From a virus: 25,890 bases of DNA. Position numbers and translations under genes: made by a program. Every line of letters begins with the position of its first letter. Positions within the stretch are counted from its first letter, which is position 1. Below are positions 19,470 through 25,890 of this stretch, in pieces. Under the pieces are notes generated by a model. The model did no database searches. It was not told the DNA's origin and saw nothing but the letters and a program-made list of their open reading frames with translations. The stretch spans positions 1 to 25,890 of the IMG/VR virus record IMGVR_UViG_3300035698_005917. One strand, given 5' to 3'.

Positions 19470-21503
19470 CTATTCTATTACAGGTAATATCGTACACCGA
19501 CAATTGATAGTATTAGAGGCACTACCACTTGGATCTGATGGGAATTTTAGGCTTTCACCGCCTACACTAAACGACTTGCCCTTATCGACTACTTGGCCGT
19601 CTGCTGAAACGTGTGCATCTCTTACAAAGCTATCCTGTGCTGTAAGCCATTCGACTTTATCGATAGTTTCATCGCTGTTAAATACTGTAGATTGTGTGTA
19701 ATTCTTTACTCTGGATATTTCCGTTCTTGCTATCGTCTCTGAGCGTGTAGCCTCCTCACCCCTACCATATTCTATATATAAGTTGTCTATTTTGTACCTA
19801 ATATCGCTTAACCCAAGCCCTTCATCGTTCGCATCGGCTATTAGCTGCTCCAGAAGGCCATTAGTTGTTTCATTAACTTGTAGGGTAGAGCCTTTGAAGC
19901 TCTTACCTATTTCTGCTCGTTCCTTAGCTGTTAGATTGTGAGGGGTAACAACTACCTCATTAGCAATATCTTCATACTCACCGGATATATCAAATATTGT
20001 CGCAATTAGAGAGTCGTACATTAACTGGGCCTCTGCTTCGGTGTTGAAGTTTAGCCCTACTTCCTTGTTGCCTAACCCTGCAAGCACTCGCTTCTTCTGC
20101 TCTTCAAAGAAAACATCCATTTCTTTTATTAATACAGTTTCCTGTTCTACCGCCTTGTCATGATAAAACGCCTTCATCTTGTCCCGTTTAGTCTGTTTTG
20201 TTTCTGTAACTTGTGGAAGGTTCTTTACTTCGTCCACAACCTCTTCGGCCTTTTGCACTACCTCTTCTGTTCTTGATTTTATCTCGTCCGCTAATTGATT
20301 AAAGTCATCAAACTTTCTAACTGATAGGTCATTAAATAACATCTCACCTATTTCGCTTTCTATAGCCTCAAGACCCATCTCTTCTCTGGCCTCGTTTACT
20401 GTCATAAAGCCACCTTGAAAAGAGATGGTCGCTGTTTCTGCTATCTCTTTTCTATCCGCTTCAACTGGATTCTTAAATTCCATAAATAAATCTTCTCTAG
20501 CCTCTCCGTAATACTTAGGGATTAACTGTTCATTATAAACACTCTGTTCATTCTCTAGCAAAGGCTTCAATGTATATCTCTGGAATATCCTCTGTGCCTC
20601 TAGTGAATTGGTATACGTTGAATCGGTCAGCCCCACTAACGGCTTAGGCACGCCATGAATAGCTAGTATCTCGTCCCTCATCTGTACTAAGCCATTAACA
20701 AAATCCAAATCCTTATTATTATTCATTATTGGAATCCACTTAGGGATAGCGTTCACTATTCCAAGTTTCCTTGCATTCTCGACCCCTCCGTATTTCATTT
20801 TCAAGGTCTTTTCTACTCGCTTGCGTGAATCCTCGTCTATATTCTCAAAACCAAGCAACCCGTCAGGGCGCCCCATATTCCCGAAGACATTCATGTTGAA
20901 GCGACTCATATACTCATAGGTGTTGTGCGATAACCTACTGGCTTGTAAAGGCCCGTACCCACCATATAACCTGACAGGGTGAGGCTCTCTAAATACTACA
21001 ATATTCTCAGGGTCTATTTTATGTTGGCCACCGTCTGAATCTTGAAATGAGTATAGAAACGGTTCACCGAATGTATCTACCTCAAGCGTTATTTGCTGAG
21101 GGTTTAATATTTGAAACTCGAATTTATACCCCGGCTCATCGGATACGACAATATGCCAATACGCCATCCCAGATAACCCGATGTGAATATCTTTAATTCT
21201 TCTAGCATCACGGTATGTGATATGTCTATTAAATCTGTATAAATCTCTTAGAAATTGATCACGGCTTGGTGAAACCTCCTCTCTATCGTCTCCGTTAATC
21301 TTGTAAAGGGTTGGCTCGTATGATGATGATGCGTCTGACTTTGTTTTAACTGCTTTATATGTCCATCCACTGTACTGCTCTAGGTAATTTTCACTGTCAA
21401 TAAGGCGTGAGTAATCCTGCCAAGATGGAATCCCAGAAGCGTTGTATGTAGTCTCGGAAGCCTTCTGTGATTGCTCTCGTCTGAATATATCTAATAATCC
21501 CAT
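19470..21503 (-). CDS. Portal protein fused to a MuF-like head morphogenesis domain
   Basis: A 677-residue protein from the ATG at 21503 (MGLLDIFRREQSQK), a usual portal opening; a TTG at 21518 would add five residues. The first 420 residues are HK97-type portal (SGWTYKAVKTKSDASSSYEPTLY, FQILNPQQITLEVD, HGVPKPLVGLTDSTY, AREEMGLEAIESEIG). The dodecameric portal is the DNA entry gate. The final 110 residues match the MuF domain (SETIARTEISRVKNYTQ, DSFVRDAHVSADGQ, NTINCRCTILPV). Portal and MuF are separate genes in many phages, so this is a fused form. A highly charged helix-rich linker joins them. Confidence 0.88.
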   Translation of the reverse strand: MGLLDIFRREQSQKASETTYNASGIPSWQDYSRLIDSENYLEQYSGWTYKAVKTKSDASSSYEPTLYKINGDDREEVSPSRDQFLRDLYRFNRHITYRDARRIKDIHIGLSGMAYWHIVVSDEPGYKFEFQILNPQQITLEVDTFGEPFLYSFQDSDGGQHKIDPENIVVFREPHPVRLYGGYGPLQASRLSHNTYEYMSRFNMNVFGNMGRPDGLLGFENIDEDSRKRVEKTLKMKYGGVENARKLGIVNAIPKWIPIMNNNKDLDFVNGLVQMRDEILAIHGVPKPLVGLTDSTYTNSLEAQRIFQRYTLKPLLENEQSVYNEQLIPKYYGEAREDLFMEFKNPVEADRKEIAETATISFQGGFMTVNEAREEMGLEAIESEIGEMLFNDLSVRKFDDFNQLADEIKSRTEEVVQKAEEVVDEVKNLPQVTETKQTKRDKMKAFYHDKAVEQETVLIKEMDVFFEEQKKRVLAGLGNKEVGLNFNTEAEAQLMYDSLIATIFDISGEYEDIANEVVVTPHNLTAKERAEIGKSFKGSTLQVNETTNGLLEQLIADANDEGLGLSDIRYKIDNLYIEYGRGEEATRSETIARTEISRVKNYTQSTVFNSDETIDKVEWLTAQDSFVRDAHVSADGQVVDKGKSFSVGGESLKFPSDPSGSASNTINCRCTILPVIE

Positions 21504-21561
21504 GGAATGTGACGGCAATGTTATATGTATATTCTATCATTTTTTGTGTAACATTTGTATA

Positions 21562-22839
21562 TCATGCCCACGAGACGGAGATTTCTCCGCTTGGAGCATC
21601 TAACCCATACCGGGTAGCATCCATAGCATGATTGTATTCGTCTACAGGGTCGTTAGTCGGCATCTTGTTCTTATTCAAAGCCCAAACATAATTTAGATAC
21701 TCTTCCCATATGTCCTCACTATCATCACAGACATAGACCTCTCGGAAGGCTATCATTTTGTCTAATCCGGCGTTGACGCTTCCCGGCCCTTTCGCTGCCC
21801 CGGTAACCCGTACCCCGTGCTGGCTTATCTCCTTGATACTTTTAGGCTCTGAGCTATCAGCCCCGATATTACCAGTAATCCCCATTGCTTTTGCTTTATT
21901 AGCTATCGCCGGGTTAGTTAGACCGTAGTCGTATATCCTTTGCCTCAAATATAGCTTGTTATTATGCTCTTTAATCTCGACTAGTGCTGTAGGGTCATTA
22001 GTAAACCCGAAGTCTAGCCCGTGTTTACTGCTGTACGGTAGAGCTTCAAAGTCATCTACGCTGATACGCTTCCAGTTGTTAAATATTCGCCCCTTCCGGC
22101 CTTCTGATACATAGCCTAGAATGGACGATAGGTAATGGTCTTTGTCGTAGTTCTCAGATGTTTTATCTCCGTAAGACTCGTATTGCTCTACAGCGGGATG
22201 TATAAGTTTAGGATTGTCTTTGTATGTAGGCAAGAAGTAATGAACGTTCTTTAAGTCTTTAGGGATTGGAATGAAAAATCCCTCATGCTCTGACGGCTCT
22301 AGTGTGAAATACTTTTTTATTATCCAGTGGTCTTTATCCGGAGTATTGAGGATAAAGACAACAATAGCATTCTCTCTAATGACTGTGTCCATTAAGGTGT
22401 TTACCTTTGCTTCGTCCCTTACGTCTTCGGCTTCGTCAATGATAACAAGCTTCACACCTGATAGCCCCTTCATTTTTGTCTTGTCATCTTTAGTAGAAGC
22501 TCTGAAGCCAAGCGAGAACAGAAGAGAGTCCCCGCCACTGCGTTTAGAAAGGCCTTGGTCTGTGAATGAATAGTACTTGTCCAACTCTCCTTCCATCCCT
22601 TCATTAATTCGGTCGTAGGCATCTTTAATATCACGCTGTATAGACTCCTTAACCTTGGTCTTCTCATCTCGAAGGATACAAACCCTCTCACCGTCTTCTA
22701 GTGTCTTCTTGTTCGCGAATCTGGACATGAACCATGTCTTACCAGTACCACGCCCGGACATCATAATAATGACACCGCTTTTAATATCGTGTATGGGTTT
22801 ATAAATATCCAGAGTCGGAATAGCTATATTAGCCTTCAT
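21562..22839 (-). CDS. terL: Terminase large subunit
   Basis: A 425-residue DNA-packaging motor of the PBSX-like type. Walker A is SGRGTGKT (residues 28-35). Walker B is VKLVIIDEAED with D135 and E136. Coupling motif region FILNTP lies at 163-167. The nuclease domain has D276 (HGLDFGFTNDPTAL), D328 (IGADSSEP) and D407 (HAMDATRY), the three metal-binding acids of the RNase H-like fold. It pumps DNA into the prohead and cuts concatemers. Its ATG overlaps the end of the small subunit gene by 11 nt. Length and motif order are normal and it appears intact. Confidence 0.95.
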   Translation of the reverse strand: MKANIAIPTLDIYKPIHDIKSGVIIMMSGRGTGKTWFMSRFANKKTLEDGERVCILRDEKTKVKESIQRDIKDAYDRINEGMEGELDKYYSFTDQGLSKRSGGDSLLFSLGFRASTKDDKTKMKGLSGVKLVIIDEAEDVRDEAKVNTLMDTVIRENAIVVFILNTPDKDHWIIKKYFTLEPSEHEGFFIPIPKDLKNVHYFLPTYKDNPKLIHPAVEQYESYGDKTSENYDKDHYLSSILGYVSEGRKGRIFNNWKRISVDDFEALPYSSKHGLDFGFTNDPTALVEIKEHNNKLYLRQRIYDYGLTNPAIANKAKAMGITGNIGADSSEPKSIKEISQHGVRVTGAAKGPGSVNAGLDKMIAFREVYVCDDSEDIWEEYLNYVWALNKNKMPTNDPVDEYNHAMDATRYGLDAPSGEISVSWA

Positions 22840-23098
22840 CTATTGTGAACTTTATAGATAGATTCTCTGTATCAAGTTTCATCTCTCCGGTCTGCTTGGC
22901 CTTCCCGAAATACTGGTCAGCAAACCACTTCAGAAGGTCTATGCTTTCCTCGTCCCTCTTTATAGCCAAGTTCCACATAGTATCAAGTAATTCTCTATCC
23001 TTCTCTCCGTGGAGGAAGTCGAATAATAGCTCTCTTGATATACATTCGAGGGCCTTCTTATCCTCTTGTCTTCTTGTTTTTGAACTCTTTTTAGTCAT
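22829..23098 (-). CDS. Terminase small subunit-like protein
   Basis: An 89-residue helical, charged protein. The N-terminus is very basic (MTKKSSKTRRQEDKK). The C-terminal part LLKWFADQYFGKAKQTGE resembles the DxxxGKPxQ motif seen near the end of small terminase-like proteins. It lies directly before and overlaps the large subunit gene, the expected place for the DNA-recognition subunit. A GGGGG ribosome binding site 5 nt before the ATG and an upstream TATAAT mark it as the start of a packaging transcript. Confidence 0.7.
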   Translation of the reverse strand: MTKKSSKTRRQEDKKALECISRELLFDFLHGEKDRELLDTMWNLAIKRDEESIDLLKWFADQYFGKAKQTGEMKLDTENLSIKFTIDEG

Positions 23099-23127
23099 AG
23101 TAACCCCCTATAGGATTTTATTATCTT

Positions 23128-23133
23128 ATTATA
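23128..23133 (-). promoter_or_regulatory. -10 element with leader and ribosome binding site, terminase operon
   Basis: TATAAT preceded by GTG on the minus strand, about 30 nt before the start at 23098, with AGGGGG 5 nt before the ATG. Unlike the leaderless starts, this one has a leader. The -35 is not clear. Confidence 0.55.
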
Positions 23134-23135
23134 CA

Positions 23136-23810
23136 CTATTTCTCGTATTTACATTTACTAGGGTATAGGGTATCTAACCACTCTAGCAACTCCCCTGCGT
23201 TGTCGTTAGTCGATACCACATCTGCGCATGGTGGGATGTACTGGATATCTTCAGAACTTCTTACCTTATGATCTCTAGTTCTCTTGCCTCCTATTCTGTT
23301 TAGGGTTCCGTACATACATCTAAAGCTTGAATCAGGGTATGGGTAGTACTCGTCTACCATTTCTATAAACTTTGCCTTGTTTATTATCATGGGCTTATGA
23401 AGAGCGTAATCTTTAGCATTCGGGAGTATCCTTAATACGTTTAACATTCTATCTAAGTAGTGCCCTGCTAGTCCGTAACCTCGCATTGTGAGCACTCTCT
23501 CTTTAAGCGACCCGTTCTGGTAATTAGTGGGCTTCGTGTCTCTCAGGAAAATAAAATCATCATTCATAAAAAGGAAGTCTTCTGATACTCTCTCATCGTT
23601 ACACGCCCCTAGGACCTTGTAGACCACGTTTGACGATGGGTCTTGCTTGTCATCGGTACCGGGGATATATGATAGGCCCTTGCCCCATGTAGGATTACCG
23701 CCTACTATGTATACGTTGCCATGTGCGACCCTGGCCAAGCTCCTTAACGAGTATTTAAGCTCTCTGTAGTCGTCATCTGATTTATCTCTGAGTACGTATA
23801 CTATATCCAC
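23136..23810 (-). CDS. Stealth-like glycan phosphotransferase/glycosyltransferase
   Basis: A 224-residue protein with GTG start. DIVYVLRDKSDDDYRELKYSLRSL at the N-terminus and FLFMNDDFIFL (NDD at residues 83-85), plus ALHKPMIINKAKF, match the conserved regions of the Stealth family (hexose-phosphate transferases of capsule synthesis) and related phage enzymes. The NDD acids probably bind a metal or sugar nucleotide. In a phage it could modify the host surface to exclude other phages, or sugar-modify virion parts or DNA; the sequence does not say which. It is a short form for the family. It precedes the terminase operon. Confidence 0.7.
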   Translation of the reverse strand: MDIVYVLRDKSDDDYRELKYSLRSLARVAHGNVYIVGGNPTWGKGLSYIPGTDDKQDPSSNVVYKVLGACNDERVSEDFLFMNDDFIFLRDTKPTNYQNGSLKERVLTMRGYGLAGHYLDRMLNVLRILPNAKDYALHKPMIINKAKFIEMVDEYYPYPDSSFRCMYGTLNRIGGKRTRDHKVRSSEDIQYIPPCADVVSTNDNAGELLEWLDTLYPSKCKYEK

Positions 23811-23816
23811 AATCTG

Positions 23817-24098
23817 CTATAGATTAAGATTAAGATTAAGCTTTTCGCCTGACATCCTTTCCAACTCTTCAAACGGATCAAGAGCCGAAAGTGGTATGCC
23901 CTGTTGCACTAATTCAGCCGATACTTTGCTTTTTGTTGCCCGGGGGCTATATATCGCCCCTGTGTGTACGCATCCTGCAACGGTGTAATATAATCCATTT
24001 GGGGCTAGCAGCCCTATATACAGCCTTATGTCTACGTGTGTATCGTAATACAGTACGACCCCATCAATAGAATCTGGTAGTTTGATATATCTCTCCAT
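23817..24098 (-). CDS. Unknown small protein
   Basis: A 93-residue protein: MERYIKLPDSIDGVVLYYDTHVDIRLYIGLLAPNG, then helical EELERMSGEKLNLNLNL. The end is encoded by a three-fold AGATTA-type hexanucleotide repeat (plus strand 23821-23839), which may vary in copy number. No family recognised. It sits between NinG-like and Stealth-like genes. Confidence 0.55.
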   Translation of the reverse strand: MERYIKLPDSIDGVVLYYDTHVDIRLYIGLLAPNGLYYTVAGCVHTGAIYSPRATKSKVSAELVQQGIPLSALDPFEELERMSGEKLNLNLNL

Positions 24099-24119
24099 GG
24101 TTATATACTACTCAGCTTA

Positions 24120-24557
24120 TTAAAACGGTAACATGCTTGTATCAATGTCCTGAGACTTTAGCGCTTTCAATCCTTTGTACTTCAATCTGTACTCTGTCGC
24201 AAATTCTCGGAAATGATATTCTTTATAATTCTGTGTCTCTTGCGATTCTACAAGCTTGCTCGCTGTGAATTCAAGCCCGTACTTCTTGTGCATGAACGCT
24301 ATATATCCTTCGTTATTACCGCTCAAATACATATTGCACCGGTAACACTGCGCATGGACTCCGGTTTCATCAAATAGGACTGTATCCGATCTACCGTTAA
24401 TAAAATGTCCAGCATGTAATTCTTTGAAGTGCTTCCTACGCCCACATGAACAACAAAGACCATACTCGCTATCACCTGTAGTTTCTAAGCAATCCCGTAA
24501 GCGGATAAACTTACTAAACCAACCCCATGCCGTATCTTTCGCCTGTGTCCTACCCAT
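24120..24557 (-). CDS. NinG/Rap-like HNH-type recombination protein
   Basis: A 145-residue protein from the ATG at 24557; a GTG at 24563 is an alternative start. WGWFSKFIRLRDC, then CCSCGRRKHFKELHAGHFING (C35, C36, C38, H48, H51), then GVHAQCYRCNMYLSGNNEGYIAFM (H68, C71, C74, N75) match lambda NinG, a zinc-binding, HNH-related enzyme that acts on branched DNA in recombination. Its start overlaps the upstream HTH-like gene by 8 nt. No strong ribosome binding site. Confidence 0.85.
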   Translation of the reverse strand: MGRTQAKDTAWGWFSKFIRLRDCLETTGDSEYGLCCSCGRRKHFKELHAGHFINGRSDTVLFDETGVHAQCYRCNMYLSGNNEGYIAFMHKKYGLEFTASKLVESQETQNYKEYHFREFATEYRLKYKGLKALKSQDIDTSMLPF

Positions 24558-24738
24558 TACCACGAGGATAGAACTTTATCTGATAAAGAATACAATACCT
24601 TTGTAAATTTACTAAAGATACCTTGTATACCCCGCTAGGCGCTTGCTGTGTTTCTAGCAACCCTAAGTCGATAGCTTCTTTCAACTCGCTATGGCTCTTA
24701 TTGCAATATGTTGTAGCCTCTTTGAGTCGTAGTATCAT
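24550..24738 (-). CDS. Small HTH/excisionase-like DNA-binding protein
   Basis: A 62-residue protein: MILRLKEATTYCNKSHSELKEAIDLGLLETQQAPSGVYKVSLVNLQRYC. The pattern of a helix-turn-helix (LKEATTYCNKSHSELKEAIDLGLL) followed by a short wing and helix fits excisionase/MerR-like winged helix proteins. It may regulate transcription or recombination. An extended -10 (TGCTATAAT) lies 5 nt before the ATG, so it would be leaderless. Confidence 0.6.
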   Translation of the reverse strand: MILRLKEATTYCNKSHSELKEAIDLGLLETQQAPSGVYKVSLVNLQRYCILYQIKFYPRGNG

Positions 24739-24743
24739 AGGGT

Positions 24744-24752
24744 ATTATAGCA
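24744..24752 (-). promoter_or_regulatory. Extended -10 promoter, leaderless type
   Basis: TGCTATAAT on the minus strand, then ACCCT and the ATG at 24738. Perfect -10 and TG extension, in the 19-nt gap after the previous gene. Confidence 0.65.
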
Positions 24753-24757
24753 ATTAA

Positions 24758-24961
24758 TTACTTCTTCCGAAAGACCGATAATAAACTCTCTAGCAGTGTG
24801 GGCCTGTACCCCATATCCTCATATACCGTATCCATGAATATTGTAAATCTATCCTTTGCTACGTGCCACCCTCCCGATTTACTCACAAAAACCTTATCCG
24901 CTATCCTCTGGTAATTCTCAGGGGTGATACTTTCTCTATCTGTGTTGATCCAGCTTGGCAT
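24758..24961 (-). CDS. Unknown small protein
   Basis: A 67-residue protein (MPSWINTDRESITPENYQRIADKVFVSKSGGWHVAKDRF...) with a basic end SVFRKK. GAGG stands 9 nt before the ATG as a ribosome binding site. It overlaps the upstream gene by 26 nt. No family recognised. Confidence 0.55.
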   Translation of the reverse strand: MPSWINTDRESITPENYQRIADKVFVSKSGGWHVAKDRFTIFMDTVYEDMGYRPTLLESLLSVFRKK

Positions 24962-25142
24962 TCTTCTTATCCTCTAAGGTTAGGTATTTATTAAGCAACC
25001 CATCGAAATCTACCATTATCACGTCACCATAACTGTTACTCTGTGACTTCAGGTTCTCTACTATTTCCCTCACCACCTTCTCTCTCTCGAAATGGAATTC
25101 CTTATTAACCTTATTAATCCGGCACTTTGAACAACGCTTCAT
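24936..25142 (-). CDS. Small protein with CxxC zinc half-site
   Basis: A 68-residue protein opening MKRCSKCRINKVNKEFHFEREK. The C4-x-x-C7 ... K ... F layout is like the N-terminus of phage HNH/zinc-ribbon proteins, but no second cysteine pair or HNH motif follows. It may be a truncated relative or may bind zinc as a dimer. GCAGGTG 8 nt before the ATG serves as a ribosome binding site. Confidence 0.55.
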   Translation of the reverse strand: MKRCSKCRINKVNKEFHFEREKVVREIVENLKSQSNSYGDVIMVDFDGLLNKYLTLEDKKNAKLDQHR

Positions 25143-25170
25143 AATCTACACCTGCTCAATTTAATCAAAA

Positions 25171-25857
25171 TTACATCGCATTCATCGCCTCATTAACAGC
25201 CACTAACCACGTATCGACCCTATCGTTGCCCGTATAAGTAACCGCTAGATCCCTATTGCTCTCTACACCTCTATAATATTCAAGCCCATTCATTAACCGC
25301 CTTGCGAATACATCAACATCTACAGGATCATAACCGTTGTGTATATCGTATCCGTGCCAATTAGTATTACGAGTCCCCGCTACTGATGGGTGCGTACCTA
25401 GTGTAGTTTCGGCATATGCAATACCCACAGCTAACTCGGTCAGGTATATATCGCCATTAGAAGCCCTGTACAGCGCCTCAACGTATTCTAGGTTAATAGG
25501 GCTATTGGTTACCGTACTATCTACCCAATCCACGATGTACTGAGCCTCTGAGGGCTTCCCCGCTTTTCCTGGCACCTCAACAGCTGATGTCGGCTCGCTC
25601 TCAGTCCTCACATCTGGAACGTCATCAACTGTCTGTGCTTCCTGTAAGTCTTCAATAGTGCATATCTCTATCGCCTGTGCCTTCTCTTCTGGCACGACCT
25701 GTACATCATGAGTGTTAAATACCCATAAGACTACAATTCCAAAAAATATATAAAGTAGTATCTCAAATAGATTCCATCCCCAGGTTCTCTTAACTATCTT
25801 TATACTACCGCTTCTATAAGCTTTGATATCTCCAAGTTTAATATTTATTGTTTTCAT
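25171..25857 (-). CDS. Membrane-anchored lysozyme-like (transglycosylase-fold) protein
   Basis: A 228-residue protein. One membrane segment at residues 29-48 (NLFEILLYIFFGIVVLWVF) after a basic N-terminus gives N-in, C-out topology. Residues 50-105 are an acidic, proline-containing linker. Residues 108-228 look like a lysozyme-like domain: ELAVGIAYAETTLGTHPSVAG with probable catalytic E150, NTNWHGYDIHNGYDP, and YTGNDRVDTWLVAVNEAMNAM. It should cut or bind glycan strands from the outside of the membrane. It could be a second lytic enzyme, an entry or exit aid, or a superinfection factor. Its left neighbour starts 28 nt away. Confidence 0.65.
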   Translation of the reverse strand: MKTINIKLGDIKAYRSGSIKIVKRTWGWNLFEILLYIFFGIVVLWVFNTHDVQVVPEEKAQAIEICTIEDLQEAQTVDDVPDVRTESEPTSAVEVPGKAGKPSEAQYIVDWVDSTVTNSPINLEYVEALYRASNGDIYLTELAVGIAYAETTLGTHPSVAGTRNTNWHGYDIHNGYDPVDVDVFARRLMNGLEYYRGVESNRDLAVTYTGNDRVDTWLVAVNEAMNAM

Positions 25858-25890
25858 CCTAACACAGCCCCTATCATATAAGTTGCAATC

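Noticed and set aside
19468-19503. ATG at 19503 (MSVYDITCNRID) for the coiled-coil gene
   Set aside because: It would translate the portal C-terminus region in another frame and has no better initiation signal than the ATG at 19467, 2 nt after the portal stop.
21504-21518. TTG start five codons before the portal ATG
   Set aside because: The ATG at 21503 gives the usual portal opening MGLLDIFRR. A TATACA box lies 7 nt before the TTG, so a leaderless TTG start is not fully excluded.
1-25890. tRNA or rRNA genes
   Set aside because: I looked for cloverleaf features and the T-loop GTTCRA motif in the intergenic stretches on both strands and found none in proper context.

Overview
The window is 25.9 kb of a tailed bacteriophage or prophage genome of siphovirus type (HK97-fold capsid, long non-contractile tail). 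Every gene I can support is on the minus strand, so transcription runs from about 25890 down to 1. Genes are tightly packed, and many are joined by ATGA or TAATG stop/start overlaps. TGA is used as a stop, so the host does not have the Absconditabacteria/Gracilibacteria code. The host cannot be named. It would need a sigma-70/A type RNA polymerase that accepts extended -10 (TGnTATAAT) promoters, and it appears to translate leaderless mRNAs. The phage carries an M23-type endolysin and a membrane-bound lysozyme-like protein, so the host has peptidoglycan.

From right to left (direction of transcription): a membrane-anchored lysozyme-like protein, small accessory genes and a NinG-type HNH protein (25857-24120); an unknown gene and a Stealth-like glycan phosphotransferase/glycosyltransferase (24098-23136); small and large terminase subunits (23098-21562); a portal fused to a MuF-like domain and two small proteins (21503-19060); an accessory virion module with a BppU-N-like protein, two unknown proteins and a LamG protein carrying about fifteen 14-residue repeats (19043-16362); prohead protease and major capsid protein (16319-14405); the connector, stopper, gp10-like and terminator series (14335-12297); a 45-residue protein, the tail tube, and a G/GT chaperone pair made by -1 frameshifting (12276-10512); tape measure, distal tail protein, Tal-like protein and two fibre or receptor-binding proteins (10519-5300); and a lysis cassette of XhlA-like protein, membrane-anchored protein, M23 endolysin, micro-membrane protein and holin (5260-3292).

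Left of the holin, the 400 bases from 2885 to 3291 hold no convincing normal gene. They read as four consecutive TATAAT-short RNA-hairpin/T-tract units. The third unit is a multi-hairpin RNA of about 110 nt. The fourth encodes a 10-residue leader peptide whose stop codon lies in the terminator hairpin, ahead of a membrane-tethered HNH-like gene with a strong ribosome binding site. Then comes a 236-nt structured leader for the replication protein. It has three hairpins and two copies of AAGCAACCGAC, and the loop of the last hairpin can pair with either copy; one copy abuts the start codon. Small early or accessory genes follow, including an NxG pentapeptide-repeat protein.

The main points of interest are the tandem promoter-RNA-terminator array, the putative pseudoknot switch before the replication gene, the recurrent leaderless-promoter motif, the GGGAAAA frameshift site with a 3' stem, and a small membrane protein with no ATG/GTG/TTG start. 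All functional statements come from reading motifs and context; no database search was possible.
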